Shown: positions 42,174-51,467, counted from the first letter of the stretch. The stretch: DNA of 64,000 bases from an uncultured Oscillospiraceae bacterium (GCA_958448165.1 CAUDCW010000007.1:1-64000); one strand, 5' to 3'. The notes: a model not told the origin generated them from the sequence alone. A program made the numbers and translations.

Positions 42174-43061
42174 TTGCAGATAAGAACAGACCTCGCAATG
42201 GAGGCAAGGGAGCTTGCAGGGGAAGATACCGACGGGATAGAGCTCAAGAAAAAGGATTACGGCGATGTCGTTATTTCATCGCTGTTCGTCAAGACTGACA
42301 AGGCGGCACAGAGCATCGGAAAGGACAGGGGCAACTATATCACTGCAGAGATGAACACCCTGACAGACGAATTCAAGGAAACGGACAAGCGGCTTGAGCT
42401 GATAGCGCAGAATATAAGACGGCTTCTGCCGCAAAAGGGTCTTGTGCTTGTCGCAGGACTCGGCAACGACAATATAACACCCGACGCTTTAGGACCGAAG
42501 GCGGCAAGAGGGGTTCTTGCAACACGTCATATAAGAGGAGAGCTTGCACGAAGCACCGGTCTTGACAGGCTCCGGGGAGTTGCTGTGCTGACACCGGGCG
42601 TTACCGGTCAGACGGGTATAGAAACGGGCGAGCTTATCCTGAGCGTTGCACAGCGGATAAAGCCTGCGGCTGTGATTGTGATAGATGCACTTGCGTCACG
42701 CAGGCTTGAACGGCTCGGCTGTACCGTGCAGATATCGGACACGGGGATTTCGCCGGGTGACGGAGTGGGCAATCACCGTGCAAAAATCAACCGTGACACA
42801 GTCGGTGTTCCCGTTGTTTCGATAGGAATACCGACTGTCGTTGACGCATTCACGCTTGCGGCAGATTTACTGCTCGACAGCGACGAAGCATCGCCCGAGC
42901 TTATAAAGCGCAGTGTTTATCCCAACGGGCAAAAAATGGTTGTAACCCCCGGCGAGATAGACTTGCTTGTGGAGAGAGGCTCACGCCTTATCTCAATGGC
43001 GATAAATGTTGCACTTCAGCCAAGTCTGAGCCTTGCCGACCTTATTTCGCTTGTCCGTTAG
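42174..43061 (+). CDS. gpr: Spore germination protease GPR
   Basis: 295-aa aspartic-type protease that degrades small acid-soluble spore proteins at germination. The N-terminal propeptide MQIRTDLAMEARELAG is removed on activation; VAGLGNDNITPDALGP, GVLTPGVTGQTGIETGE-like (VLTPGVTGQTGIETGEL) and DALASRRLERL motifs are diagnostic. The start is TTG with AAGGGAG upstream. It is followed by spoIIP, the standard neighbour in spore formers. Expression would be forespore-specific by sigma F/G. Confidence 0.95.
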   Translation: MQIRTDLAMEARELAGEDTDGIELKKKDYGDVVISSLFVKTDKAAQSIGKDRGNYITAEMNTLTDEFKETDKRLELIAQNIRRLLPQKGLVLVAGLGNDNITPDALGPKAARGVLATRHIRGELARSTGLDRLRGVAVLTPGVTGQTGIETGELILSVAQRIKPAAVIVIDALASRRLERLGCTVQISDTGISPGDGVGNHRAKINRDTVGVPVVSIGIPTVVDAFTLAADLLLDSDEASPELIKRSVYPNGQKMVVTPGEIDLLVERGSRLISMAINVALQPSLSLADLISLVR

Positions 43062-43121
43062 TCATATGTATTTTTTGCGCAGCATAAGCATACTACGAAA
43101 AGAAAAAGAGGTTGTTGTGCG

Positions 43122-44213
43122 ATGAACAAAAAATCGGGTAAAAAAACTGCGGTGGCTGTGATGGCGGCTGTTGTGTTTCTGATGTCGATATACTGCACCG
43201 TGTCACGCCTGCCAAGGTCTTTTTCGCAGGAAGAAAGTCTTTGTATGGCGGCGGGGCTTGCTATGCCTGTTTCAAACACGGTGTCGGACGACAGCGACGA
43301 TAACAACGATAAAACCTCAAAAAACGAATCGCTCAAGGCTGAAAGCGCAACAAAGCCCGAAAGCGCAACAAAGCCCGAAAGCGACAAAAAGGATAATAAA
43401 AAAACAGCCAAAACCAAGACCTACGGCGGAGAGGCTTATCCTGTGATAGAAAACCAATACGGAACACCCGGCGAGATAACCTTAAAAAATACAACCGATT
43501 TTGATATTGACATTGACTATGAGCTGTCGCAGCCGCTCGGCTTTGAGATTAAGAAAACCGACGAGCCGCAGGTGCTTATTGTGCACACACACACGACAGA
43601 GGCGTATCTGCAGGAGGATAACGGCGTTTATTATTCCGAATATACAGGAAGAAGCACCGACGACAGCGAAAACATAACCTCTGCCGGCAGGGCGATGGCT
43701 GACAGCCTGACAAGAAACGGAATAAAGGCTTTGCACAGCACCACCCACCACGATGACCCGAGCTACAACGGCTCATACGACAGAAGCGCACAGACGATTT
43801 ATGAGTACCTTGAAAAATACCCGTCAATAAAGGTTATAATCGACTTTCACCGTGATTCGCTCGGCTACGGCGGCGAGGACGGCAAAATCAAGCCGACCTT
43901 TGAGCTGAACGGTGAAAAAGCGGCCCAGATAATGATTATGAGCGGATATGACCCTGACGGAGAATATGACTTTTCGGGCTGGGAGGATAATCTGCGCCTT
44001 GCCCTGAGAATTCAGCAAAAGGCGGAGCAGCTGTACCCCGGAATGACAAGACCGCTTTACTTCGGCGATTTTGCCTATAATATGAATATCAATTCGGGTT
44101 CACTGCTTATTGAAGTCGGCACAGAGGTGAACACTCTTGATGAGGCCTGCCGTACCGGAGAACTGCTCGGAAATGTTCTGGCGCAGGTGCTGAATGAAGT
44201 GAAAAGTGAATAG
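43122..44213 (+). CDS. spoIIP: Stage II sporulation protein P
   Basis: 363-aa membrane-anchored peptidoglycan amidase/endopeptidase that with SpoIID and SpoIIM drives engulfment. N-terminal anchor at about 7-27; a variable linker contains tandem SATKPE repeats; the catalytic amidase_3-like domain shows VLIVHTHTTEAY, VIIDFHRDSLG and LLIEVGTEVN with zinc ligands His and Glu. It starts 60 bp after gpr, matching the conserved order gpr-spoIIP. Confidence 0.95.
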   Translation: MNKKSGKKTAVAVMAAVVFLMSIYCTVSRLPRSFSQEESLCMAAGLAMPVSNTVSDDSDDNNDKTSKNESLKAESATKPESATKPESDKKDNKKTAKTKTYGGEAYPVIENQYGTPGEITLKNTTDFDIDIDYELSQPLGFEIKKTDEPQVLIVHTHTTEAYLQEDNGVYYSEYTGRSTDDSENITSAGRAMADSLTRNGIKALHSTTHHDDPSYNGSYDRSAQTIYEYLEKYPSIKVIIDFHRDSLGYGGEDGKIKPTFELNGEKAAQIMIMSGYDPDGEYDFSGWEDNLRLALRIQQKAEQLYPGMTRPLYFGDFAYNMNINSGSLLIEVGTEVNTLDEACRTGELLGNVLAQVLNEVKSE

Positions 44214-44306
44214 AGAAAAGAGAAGAGAAGTGGTTGTCGCCGCAAGCGGCTCTTTTAATTAAGAAGACCTCGTTTCGGGTAACAGCTGCTGCCATACATT
44301 TCTTAA

Positions 44307-44477
44307 GGAAACACTGAATAAATCACGCTGAAAGCTGTTTGCACATCTTGCTTGCATATTTTCCGCCAGCCTGACCAAAAAATCCTCGTAATGCGACAGC
44401 ATTACTGCGGTTTATTTGTCCAACCTGACGAAAAATCTGACGGCGCAATATGCACAAACGATTTAATCAGTGTTTCC
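44307..44477. mobile_element. MITE family 1, copy 2 (171 bp, intact)
   Basis: Terminal inverted repeats GGAAACACTGAATAAATC / GATTTAATCAGTGTTTCC match at 17 of 18 positions. TTAA flanks both sides (44303-44306 and 44478-44481), looking like a 4-bp target duplication. The middle contains the hairpin TAATGC-gaca-GCATTA. No ORF. It occupies most of the 418-bp gap 44214-44631, preceded by a GAGAAGAG tract and a CGCCGCAAGCGGC hairpin. Confidence 0.85.
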
Positions 44478-44522
44478 TTAATTCAACGCAACAGGTGCAA
44501 ATGTTAAATTTTTGTTTCGGTA

Positions 44523-44551
44523 TAGACATATGCGCACCTTGCGGATATAAT
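44523..44551 (+). promoter_or_regulatory. Promoter of the acidic secreted protein and GH13 gene
   Basis: TAGACA (44523-44528), 17-bp spacer, TATAAT (44546-44551). It is 80 bp upstream of the ATG at 44632. Confidence 0.65.
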
Positions 44552-44631
44552 TTAAAGTGATATTTCGCAAATCCGAAATGGTGTATTTCGTTGATGGACG
44601 GCAATGCCTTTTGGCAGGACGGAGGGATAAA

Positions 44632-45150
44632 ATGAAGTTCAAGAGCATATGTGCTGTTGTGTGCTGCGTGGCTTTGCTGGCGATTTCGTCAGTTACAGCC
44701 TATGCGCTTCCCGAGGACAACAGCTACATAGACGACATATACAACTGGGTCAGCAGCACCGTAAGCGATATTGCCGACAGCTATACAAGCAGCGACGGCG
44801 GCACTGACACGGACAGCTCCGATTATTATGACGATACATCGTCAGACAACACCTCGCACGAGGACGAAACGGAGTATTATCAGGAGAACGAAACGTATTA
44901 TGAGCAAACTGAACAGCAGGAGGATTCCGACTCGTCCGAAGAAAGCAGTCATTGGTATGACTGGTTCTCTGTTTCACAGGTTGAAACAGAGCCTGAAACA
45001 GAAACTCTGCCGCCGCAGGACACGGAGCAGTCGAGTTCGGGTACAACCGAATATGTCGGTTACGGGCTGTTTATGTGGGCGGTGATTGTTGTCGGGGTTC
45101 TGCTGACGCTCGGAATACTGACGAACACGCATATACGCAAGAAGTCATAA
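44632..45150 (+). CDS. Acidic low-complexity surface protein, unknown function
   Basis: 172-aa protein with a signal peptide (MKFKSICAVVCCVALLAISS, cleavage likely after AYA), a middle of about 100 residues made almost only of Ser, Asp, Thr, Tyr, Glu and Gln, and a C-terminal transmembrane helix (about 144-165) ending HIRKKS. The start at 44632 has GGAGGG ahead; the frame extends upstream without an RBS. The arrangement resembles a surface-exposed stalk or spacer. I do not recognise the family. It lies 27 bp before the GH13 gene, so it may be co-transcribed with it. Confidence 0.7.
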   Translation: MKFKSICAVVCCVALLAISSVTAYALPEDNSYIDDIYNWVSSTVSDIADSYTSSDGGTDTDSSDYYDDTSSDNTSHEDETEYYQENETYYEQTEQQEDSDSSEESSHWYDWFSVSQVETEPETETLPPQDTEQSSSGTTEYVGYGLFMWAVIVVGVLLTLGILTNTHIRKKS

Positions 45151-45177
45151 TATTTTTGTTGAAAACGAGAGGATAAA

Positions 45178-46914
45178 ATGAAGAGGGACGCTATATTTCA
45201 CAATTCAAGGGATAATATGTGCTATCAGGCAAACGGCGACGAGATTGTTGTTTCGATAATGACGGGCAAGGACATATCGTCGGTTGAAATACAGTGGGGA
45301 GATCCTTTTGAAGCCGGCATTATGGGCGGCGCTGAGAGCTGGGAGGGAAAAACTCAGCAGATGTGCGATGTGCTGGAGCTTGAAAATCACCTGTGGTGGT
45401 CGATACGCCTTAAGCCGGAATATAAAAGATGCAAGTATTTCTTTAAAATCACAAGCGGCGATGAGAGCCTTTACTATTTTGAGGACGGATTTTACCGTGA
45501 AAGCGAGCTTAACATACCCGGCAAGCGTATGCAGTATTTCTTCTTCCCGTGGATGAACAGCGCAGACTTTTTTGAAACGCCGGAATGGGTCGAGAACGCC
45601 GTGTGGTATCAGATTTTTCCGGAGCGCTTTGCACGCATAGGCGAGCAGAAGCCGGAGCTTAAGCCATGGAAGAGTGAGCCGATAAAGAAGTTTGATTTCA
45701 GGCTTCGCTACGGCGGCAACCTGAAGGGTGTAACAAGCCGCCTTGAGTATCTTCACAATCTTGGGATAACGGCAATCTATTTCAACCCGATTTTTAAATC
45801 GCCGACAGACCATAAGTATAATATTGACGATTATTATGAAATTGATGAGGCTTTCGGCACAAAGGAAGACTTCAGGGAGCTTTGTGAAAAGGCTCATTCG
45901 CTGGATATAAAAATTATGCTCGATATGGTGATGAACCACAGCGGCATATTCTTTCCGCCGTTTGTCGATGTGATGAAAAACGGGGAAGAGTCGGAGTACC
46001 GTGACTGGTATATGATAAATAAATTTCCCGTTACTCTCGATAAAAGCACAAGGGACGGCAGATTCTATTCGTTTGCGTTTACTCAGTTTATGCCAAAGCT
46101 CAACACGAACAATCCCGAGGTTATGGAGTACTTTACCCGTGTGTGCGAGTATTGGGTCGGCGAGTTCGGTGTGGACGGGCTTCGGTTTGACGTGGCAAAC
46201 GAGGTTTCGCACAAATTCCTAAAGCTTATGCGCAGCAGGGTAAAGGCGATTAATCCCGAGGTTTATCTTTTGGCTGAAATATGGCACGACTCAACGCAGT
46301 GGCTGCGCGGAGATGAGTTTGACGCTATAATGAACTATCCGCTGACGGAAACAATATCAGGCTTCTGGCTCAATGCTGATATGACGGCAGGACAGCTTGA
46401 GCAGGGGATAAACCGCTGTACCGTGATGTATCCCGAGCAATCGTCAAGAGTGATGTTCAACCTGCTTGATTCACACGACACCGAAAGACTCTATTATCGC
46501 TGCAGGCACAACGAGGACATATTCTTTCAGCAGCTCACAATGCTTTTTTCGCTGTACGGCAGTCCGTGCATTTATTACGGAACGGAAATTATGCTTGACG
46601 GCGCACACGACCCCGACTGCCGCAGATGTATGCCGTGGGACGAGATTGACAGCGGAAAATTTGACAGTGTAATGAATCAGGTCAGGGCGTTGATTGCGGC
46701 GAGAAAAGAAAACCGCGAGCTTAAAAGTATGAAAACAGATTTCCTCGGCGGCAAAGAGGACAGGCATATTATGATACTCAAGGACAAAACGGTGCTTGTT
46801 GCGATAAATGCCGACGTCACGCCGATGAAGCTTGAGTACAAGGATGTTATCTTTGCAAGAAAGCTTGACGGCGATGTTCTTGAATGTGGCGGATGCGCCA
46901 TTTGCAGGATATAA
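45178..46914 (+). CDS. Intracellular GH13 maltodextrin hydrolase (neopullulanase/cyclomaltodextrinase type)
   Basis: 578-aa GH13 enzyme without signal peptide, GH13 subfamily 20-like. Residues 1-120 form the N-terminal CBM34-type domain. The barrel shows VWYQIFPERFARI, catalytic Asp338 (GLRFDVANE), Glu367 (LAEIWHD) and Asp434 (DSHDTER). It would hydrolyse cyclodextrins, maltooligosaccharides or pullulan inside the cell, complementing the secreted amylase at 261. RBS GAGAGG. Precise product pattern not readable. Confidence 0.93.
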   Translation: MKRDAIFHNSRDNMCYQANGDEIVVSIMTGKDISSVEIQWGDPFEAGIMGGAESWEGKTQQMCDVLELENHLWWSIRLKPEYKRCKYFFKITSGDESLYYFEDGFYRESELNIPGKRMQYFFFPWMNSADFFETPEWVENAVWYQIFPERFARIGEQKPELKPWKSEPIKKFDFRLRYGGNLKGVTSRLEYLHNLGITAIYFNPIFKSPTDHKYNIDDYYEIDEAFGTKEDFRELCEKAHSLDIKIMLDMVMNHSGIFFPPFVDVMKNGEESEYRDWYMINKFPVTLDKSTRDGRFYSFAFTQFMPKLNTNNPEVMEYFTRVCEYWVGEFGVDGLRFDVANEVSHKFLKLMRSRVKAINPEVYLLAEIWHDSTQWLRGDEFDAIMNYPLTETISGFWLNADMTAGQLEQGINRCTVMYPEQSSRVMFNLLDSHDTERLYYRCRHNEDIFFQQLTMLFSLYGSPCIYYGTEIMLDGAHDPDCRRCMPWDEIDSGKFDSVMNQVRALIAARKENRELKSMKTDFLGGKEDRHIMILKDKTVLVAINADVTPMKLEYKDVIFARKLDGDVLECGGCAICRI

Positions 46915-47008
46915 CGTCGAGATTTGGGCTTTTTATACACAACAATTTGTGCCGTTGATTATTCGGAACACAAGACAAAAATTATTTTGAAAAAAATGAA
47001 AAAATCGC

Positions 47009-47037
47009 TTGCAATCGGGCGGTAAATCTGCTATTAT
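47009..47037 (+). promoter_or_regulatory. Sigma-A promoter of rpmB
   Basis: TTGCAA (47009-47014), 17-bp spacer, TATTAT (47032-47037), 58 bp before the start codon. Confidence 0.7.
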
Positions 47038-47094
47038 TACTAATGTTGCATTATCAAAACTAAACTCTAATCAGCATCAAGGAGGTGCAGACAC

Positions 47095-47283
47095 ATGGCA
47101 AAATGTGATATCTGTGGCAAGGATGTTGCTTTCGGCATCAAAGTTTCCCACTCACACAAGCGTTCAAACAGAACATGGAAGCCAAATGTACAGCGTGTAA
47201 GAGCTATCGTTAACGGCACACCAAAGCGTATCAACGCTTGCACCCGTTGCCTGCGTTCAGGTAAGGTTACAAGAGCTGTTTGA
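47095..47283 (+). CDS. rpmB: Ribosomal protein bL28
   Basis: 62-aa component of the large ribosomal subunit. It carries the zinc-type CDICGKD near the N terminus and CTRCLRSGKV near the C terminus, the four-cysteine zinc-binding (C+) form of L28. The HSHKRSNRTWKPNVQRVRA motif is diagnostic. RBS AAGGAGGTG. Monocistronic with its own promoter and terminator. Confidence 0.97.
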   Translation: MAKCDICGKDVAFGIKVSHSHKRSNRTWKPNVQRVRAIVNGTPKRINACTRCLRSGKVTRAV

Positions 47284-47302
47284 TAACATTTTATTTGACA
47301 TT

Positions 47303-47327
47303 TAGGAGCCGCTCGGCTCCTTTTTGT
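47303..47327 (+). terminator. Terminator of rpmB
   Basis: Stem AGGAGCC-gctc-GGCTCCT followed by TTTTG. Confidence 0.88.
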
Positions 47328-47347
47328 TTTTTTGTTTTGATTATTAG

Positions 47348-47415
47348 GAAACACTGAATAAATCGCGCTGAAATCCGGCGGAACAATATGTACAAACGAT
47401 TTAATCAGTCTTTCC
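47348..47415. mobile_element. MITE family 1, copy 3 (68-bp internal deletion form)
   Basis: Keeps both ends (GGAAACACTGAATAAATC and GATTTAATCAGTCTTTCC) but lacks about 100 bp of the interior; the junction reads ctgaaatccggcgg. It ends 18 bp before the acyltransferase start and could provide its upstream context. Confidence 0.75.
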
Positions 47416-47433
47416 CTAAAAGGGGTGAAGGCT

Positions 47434-48546
47434 TTGAGCCTTTTAAAACAAAAGTCAGATAATATGCGTGAGTCCGGCATTGAGCTTTTGCGCATAATTT
47501 TGATGTTTCAGGTGGTTTTTCTGCACATATGCAGCTACGGCGGTTATTATCACCATGTGACTGCGTTCGGCGATTTTCAGACCTTTCTTTACTGGCTGAT
47601 GATGTTTTTAAGCAGAACGCCGGTGTATGTGTATATTGTTATACTGGGATATTTTTCGGTCAGCTCAAAATCAAATCAGAGCATCAGGAGCGTATTGCCG
47701 AAGATAAAAAAGATGTATATCCCGATGCTGTTCTTTTCGCTGACCATACCTGCCGTTATGCTCAGCACAGGTGCGGCGCCCGCTAAACCGGAAACTATAA
47801 TCAGTGCGTTTTTTCCGGTTCTTTCAAGAACATGGTCTTTTATGACGCTGTACCTTATTGTTATACTTTTGAGTCCGTTTGTGAACAGATGCCTTAACAG
47901 TATATCGAAAAAAGAATTTACAATTCTGATCGGGATTTTATTCTTTATTTTCTCCGTGTGGAATATGCTCGGACATCTGCCGAATGTGAAAAATGTGATA
48001 AGTGTTGCGGGCGTTATAAACACTGACGGCGGCAAGGGACTTTACGGCTATCTGTTTATGTATATACTCGGAGCATACATTCGCCTGCATATCAAAAAGC
48101 ACGATAAAGCGAAGTGGCGTTATCTTGCGGTGTTTGCGGGTATTGCAGTTGTAAATACTGTTTTAGTGCTTCTTATTCCGCAGTATATCTATGCTTCAAT
48201 GTTCAACGACAACCCCGGAAGTGTAATTCAGGGTGCGTGTCTGCTGCTGTTTTTCAGGGATTTGAAATTCAAGTCAAGAGCTGTGAACCATATTGCGCTT
48301 TTAAATCTGGGTGTATATATGATTCACGAGCATCCGCTTATGCGTAACTTTATCTGGAACAATCTGTTTTCGTTTACGAACGATGACAGCTTCTACACCG
48401 TTTTTCCGCTTTATGTGTTTGAGGCTCTCGGCATTTGTGCGCTTGTGTTTATCTCCTGCGCTGTTATTGAACAACTGCGGCGAGGCTTGTTTGCACTTGC
48501 ACCTATGGCTGTAAATAAGCTGCGGCGAATAAAAAACAGAACATAA
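47434..48546 (+). CDS. Acyltransferase-3 family membrane protein
   Basis: 370-aa integral membrane protein with about ten helices, of the acyltransferase_3 (OafA/WecH-like) family that O-acetylates surface polysaccharides. The diagnostic N-terminal motif is RESGIELLRIILMFQVVFLH. I choose the TTG at 47434 with AGGGGTG upstream; GTG at 47425 and ATG at 47463 are alternatives. It appears to be a single-gene unit with its own terminator. The acceptor is unknown. Confidence 0.85.
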   Translation: MSLLKQKSDNMRESGIELLRIILMFQVVFLHICSYGGYYHHVTAFGDFQTFLYWLMMFLSRTPVYVYIVILGYFSVSSKSNQSIRSVLPKIKKMYIPMLFFSLTIPAVMLSTGAAPAKPETIISAFFPVLSRTWSFMTLYLIVILLSPFVNRCLNSISKKEFTILIGILFFIFSVWNMLGHLPNVKNVISVAGVINTDGGKGLYGYLFMYILGAYIRLHIKKHDKAKWRYLAVFAGIAVVNTVLVLLIPQYIYASMFNDNPGSVIQGACLLLFFRDLKFKSRAVNHIALLNLGVYMIHEHPLMRNFIWNNLFSFTNDDSFYTVFPLYVFEALGICALVFISCAVIEQLRRGLFALAPMAVNKLRRIKNRT

Positions 48547-48552
48547 TATTAT

Positions 48553-48584
48553 AAAAGGTGTGCCGAATCGGCGCACCTTTTATC
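48553..48584 (+). terminator. Terminator of the acyltransferase gene
   Basis: Stem AAAGGTGTGCCG-aat-CGGCGCACCTTT with one G-T pair, then TAT. Confidence 0.75.
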
Positions 48585-48622
48585 ACAAAATTGTTAATTT
48601 ACCTATATTTACCGACTTTTTG

Positions 48623-48651
48623 TTGACCTTGCGGCAAGCTTAATTTATAAT
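48623..48651 (+). promoter_or_regulatory. Sigma-A promoter of the Big_2 protein gene
   Basis: TTGACC (48623-48628), 17-bp spacer, TATAAT (48646-48651), 67 bp upstream of the start codon. Confidence 0.8.
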
Positions 48652-48718
48652 AAAGATATATTTGCTTAAACTAATATTTGTAACGGGATTCTTTTTGCTG
48701 AAAGGAATGGCGCTTTAA

Positions 48719-50422
48719 ATGAAAAAAGCTGCAATTATTATATCTTTGATTGTGGTACTGCTTGCTGTCGGAACGGCAACATTCTTGTGCCTGAATCCGT
48801 CCGCTGCTGCGCAGATTGCGTTCTGGGTGCAGCCGACCGAGCCTGAAACAGAGCCGACGCAGCCGCCGACAGAAACACAGCCGCAGGCTGAACAAATAAC
48901 CCTGAGCGGTAAAAATGACCTGAAAAAGGGCGATACTGCCGAGATTGCGGTCAAGTATTCACCGCAGAATGCAGCTGTGCCGAAAATAAGCTGGACAACC
49001 TCTGATGAAAAGGTTGCGACGGTTGATTCGGCCGGGCTTGTTACGGCGGTGGCAAAGGGTGAATGTGAAATTACAGCCGAGTCGGAAAACGGCATAAAGG
49101 CGGTTGTGAAAATCGCCGTTAAGGACGAAGAGCTTGAAAAAATTAATGCGCTGAACAATTATCTTATAAAGATTTCCGACAGCCGACTTGAAAAATACGG
49201 AACAAATTCCACAATGCTGCTAACGCTTCAGAGCGCTGAAATTGATGATTTCAACGGTGACAAGAGTGACGAGCTGCTGATAACATTTAAAAGCGCTTCC
49301 GGCTGTGAATTTGCCGAGATTGTCGCCCTCAACAGCGTCGATAATGCGTATGAGATAAAGAACTTTCAGTCCTTTGCCGACGTATTTGAAAAAAATTACG
49401 ACAGCTACAAGGAGAGCGTTTTAAAAAGCGACGACAGCGTGATGATAAAATCAACGGCTATTTCGAGCGACAAAAGCAAAAAGACAAGAACAAGAGAGGT
49501 GACCGTCACAACCTTTTCATCGGGCGGAGCATCGTCAACATCGCACTTCAAGGATATTTACAAGTATAAAGACAATGAAATGAAAAAGCTTGACAGCGGC
49601 GAATTTACAATAGACGGTCAGAGCTGCAAGGAAGCGTCTTATTTGTCGCAGCTTTCGGGCGTGACAAACGGATACACCGATATCGGCGACAGCCTGAAAA
49701 GCAGAAATGCGACCCTTTCAATGGGCCGGTTCGTCAAGATTGAAACGGTGTGTGAGCTTGACAGGGTCTATGAGGAGCAGATTGAGTGGAAAAGCGATAA
49801 GCCTGAAATTGCAAAGGTAAACAGCAGCGGAGTTGTCACGGGTGTGCGCTCGGGTTCGTGTGTTGTCACCGGTGTGCTGAAGGGTATGGACAGCGCTGTT
49901 GCAAAGGTTGTGATAAACGTTCGTGAAAGCTCGGAGGCGCTGTCAAAGTATCAGACGGAGCAGAAGGGTAAAGCGATAACAGGCGAAAACGGCGCAACGC
50001 TGAGCTATAAGGGCGCAATGACAGCCGACATTGACGATGACGGAGCAAAAGAGCTTTTGCTGTATTATAAAAGCGGTGCAAGCGTTCAGATTGACGTTTG
50101 CGAGGACAAAAACGGCAAGATTGAGCGGATTTCGGGGGCTTACTGCGAAACACTGAAAGTCGGAGATATAGATATTCAGGTTTATATCAATAATGCGAAT
50201 GACGAGCCTGTTCTGAGCGTAAATAATTACGTCAGCGGCAGCAGCGAAAGTCTGGAGTTCTGTTTTTACAGCTACAAGGACGGAAAATTTGAACCGTGCA
50301 GCAGCAAATATAAAATTGTAAACGGCAGCAAAAAAGCATATTATCAGGACGGAAACAGCATCACCGAGGCGGAGTTTGGACGCCAGACGGGTCATTACAG
50401 CAAGTATATGGGGTTTGAATGA
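48719..50422 (+). CDS. Membrane-anchored protein with two Big_2 (Ig-like) domains
   Basis: 567-aa predicted surface protein. A signal anchor (about 4-25) is followed by a Pro/Glu/Thr linker (PTEPETEPTQPPTETQP) and a Big_2 domain at about 60-135 (ISWTTSDEKVATVDSAGLVT). A second Big_2 is at about 340-400 (IEWKSDKPEIAKVNSSGVVT). The regions after each, containing DFNGDKSDELLITF and DIDDDGAKELLLYY, look like VCBS/FG-GAP-type calcium loops. Probably an adhesin or structural cell-surface protein; no enzyme motif. It is followed at once by an esterase gene (1 bp gap). Confidence 0.78.
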   Translation: MKKAAIIISLIVVLLAVGTATFLCLNPSAAAQIAFWVQPTEPETEPTQPPTETQPQAEQITLSGKNDLKKGDTAEIAVKYSPQNAAVPKISWTTSDEKVATVDSAGLVTAVAKGECEITAESENGIKAVVKIAVKDEELEKINALNNYLIKISDSRLEKYGTNSTMLLTLQSAEIDDFNGDKSDELLITFKSASGCEFAEIVALNSVDNAYEIKNFQSFADVFEKNYDSYKESVLKSDDSVMIKSTAISSDKSKKTRTREVTVTTFSSGGASSTSHFKDIYKYKDNEMKKLDSGEFTIDGQSCKEASYLSQLSGVTNGYTDIGDSLKSRNATLSMGRFVKIETVCELDRVYEEQIEWKSDKPEIAKVNSSGVVTGVRSGSCVVTGVLKGMDSAVAKVVINVRESSEALSKYQTEQKGKAITGENGATLSYKGAMTADIDDDGAKELLLYYKSGASVQIDVCEDKNGKIERISGAYCETLKVGDIDIQVYINNANDEPVLSVNNYVSGSSESLEFCFYSYKDGKFEPCSSKYKIVNGSKKAYYQDGNSITEAEFGRQTGHYSKYMGFE

Positions 50423-50423
50423 T

Positions 50424-51467
50424 ATGGAGAAATTAAAACAGTTTTTAACTCTGATGTCTTTTGTCGGCGCTTTCTTTGCAGGAGTGTTTTTGGCGATTAA
50501 ATGCAAAAAGCCGCAGGGAATGACAAACATCGGTGCGATTGCCACCGAAACAACTCGTATGCTCTGCCGCACACCTGCAATGCGTGACGGCGGTCTGGTG
50601 CAGTATGGCAGACGTGAATCCTTTAAGCCGTCAAAGTGGAAGGCGCCGAAGGGCTACAGCCTGAAAAAGCTGAATGTCGGCGGAACTTTGCCGGCGGAGC
50701 TGCTTGTTGACAGCAAAAGCGAGCACAAGAATAAGGTTATTTATCAGCTTCACGGCGGTGCTTTCCTGATGAAGTTCAACGACTGCTACAGGGGCGTTGC
50801 GGTTAAGCTTTCAAAGCTCAGCGGCGGTGCGTCGGTTTTTTCAATAGATTACCGCATAGCGCCCGAGCACAAGCATCCTGCGGCGCTGGAGGACGCTATT
50901 GCCGGTTGGGAATGGCTTTTGGAGCACGGCTACAAGCCTGAGGACATAATACTGTTCGGTGACAGTGCAGGGGCGAATTTATCTATAGCGCTTACCGAAA
51001 AGCTGCTTGAACAGGGCAGACCGACAGCAAACTCCATTGTCTGTATGTCGCCGTGGTGCGATCTGGCAGGAGAGGGCGAGGCGTTCAGCTACAATATTTA
51101 TAACGACCCGATGTTCGGCAGAAAAAAGGGTGCGCTTACCGGCAGCTACATAGATAATCCGGAGTTTATTCTCTCTTATGTCGGCGACAGCGACCCGCAC
51201 GATAAATTTTTAAGTCCCGTTCACTGTGATTTCAAGGACTTTCCGCCGATGCTTATTCAGGTCGGTACATATGAAGTGCTTGAAAGCGACGCAATAACGA
51301 TTTTTGAGAAGATGAAGCGCTGCGGAAACAGTGTGATTCTCACAAGATATCCCGGAATGTTTCATATGTTCCAGATGATAGGCGATATCATCCCCGAGGC
51401 AAAAAAATCATGGGCAGAAATCGGCGGCTTCCTGCGCCGTCAGTATAATGACACTCTTTTTCAGTAA
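50424..51467 (+). CDS. Alpha/beta hydrolase (hormone-sensitive-lipase-like esterase)
   Basis: 347-aa hydrolase with an N-terminal hydrophobic helix (about 8-25) that may anchor it to the membrane. The oxyanion-hole motif is HGGAFL, the nucleophile motif GDSAGANLS, and the acid and His are in the C-terminal part (PGMFHMFQ). It belongs to the HSL/alpha-beta hydrolase_3 family and would cleave carboxyl esters, perhaps acyl groups on polysaccharides. The start at 50424 is directly after the stop of the Big_2 gene, so the genes are co-translated. Confidence 0.87.
   Translation: MEKLKQFLTLMSFVGAFFAGVFLAIKCKKPQGMTNIGAIATETTRMLCRTPAMRDGGLVQYGRRESFKPSKWKAPKGYSLKKLNVGGTLPAELLVDSKSEHKNKVIYQLHGGAFLMKFNDCYRGVAVKLSKLSGGASVFSIDYRIAPEHKHPAALEDAIAGWEWLLEHGYKPEDIILFGDSAGANLSIALTEKLLEQGRPTANSIVCMSPWCDLAGEGEAFSYNIYNDPMFGRKKGALTGSYIDNPEFILSYVGDSDPHDKFLSPVHCDFKDFPPMLIQVGTYEVLESDAITIFEKMKRCGNSVILTRYPGMFHMFQMIGDIIPEAKKSWAEIGGFLRRQYNDTLFQ

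Noticed and set aside
43315..43390. Tandem DNA repeat in spoIIP as a sign of frameshift
   Set aside because: It encodes an in-frame SATKPE linker repeat between anchor and catalytic domain; the gene is intact.
45205..46212. 335-codon frame antisense to the GH13 gene
   Set aside because: The sense frame has all GH13 catalytic motifs; the antisense frame is a shadow without RBS or recognisable domains.
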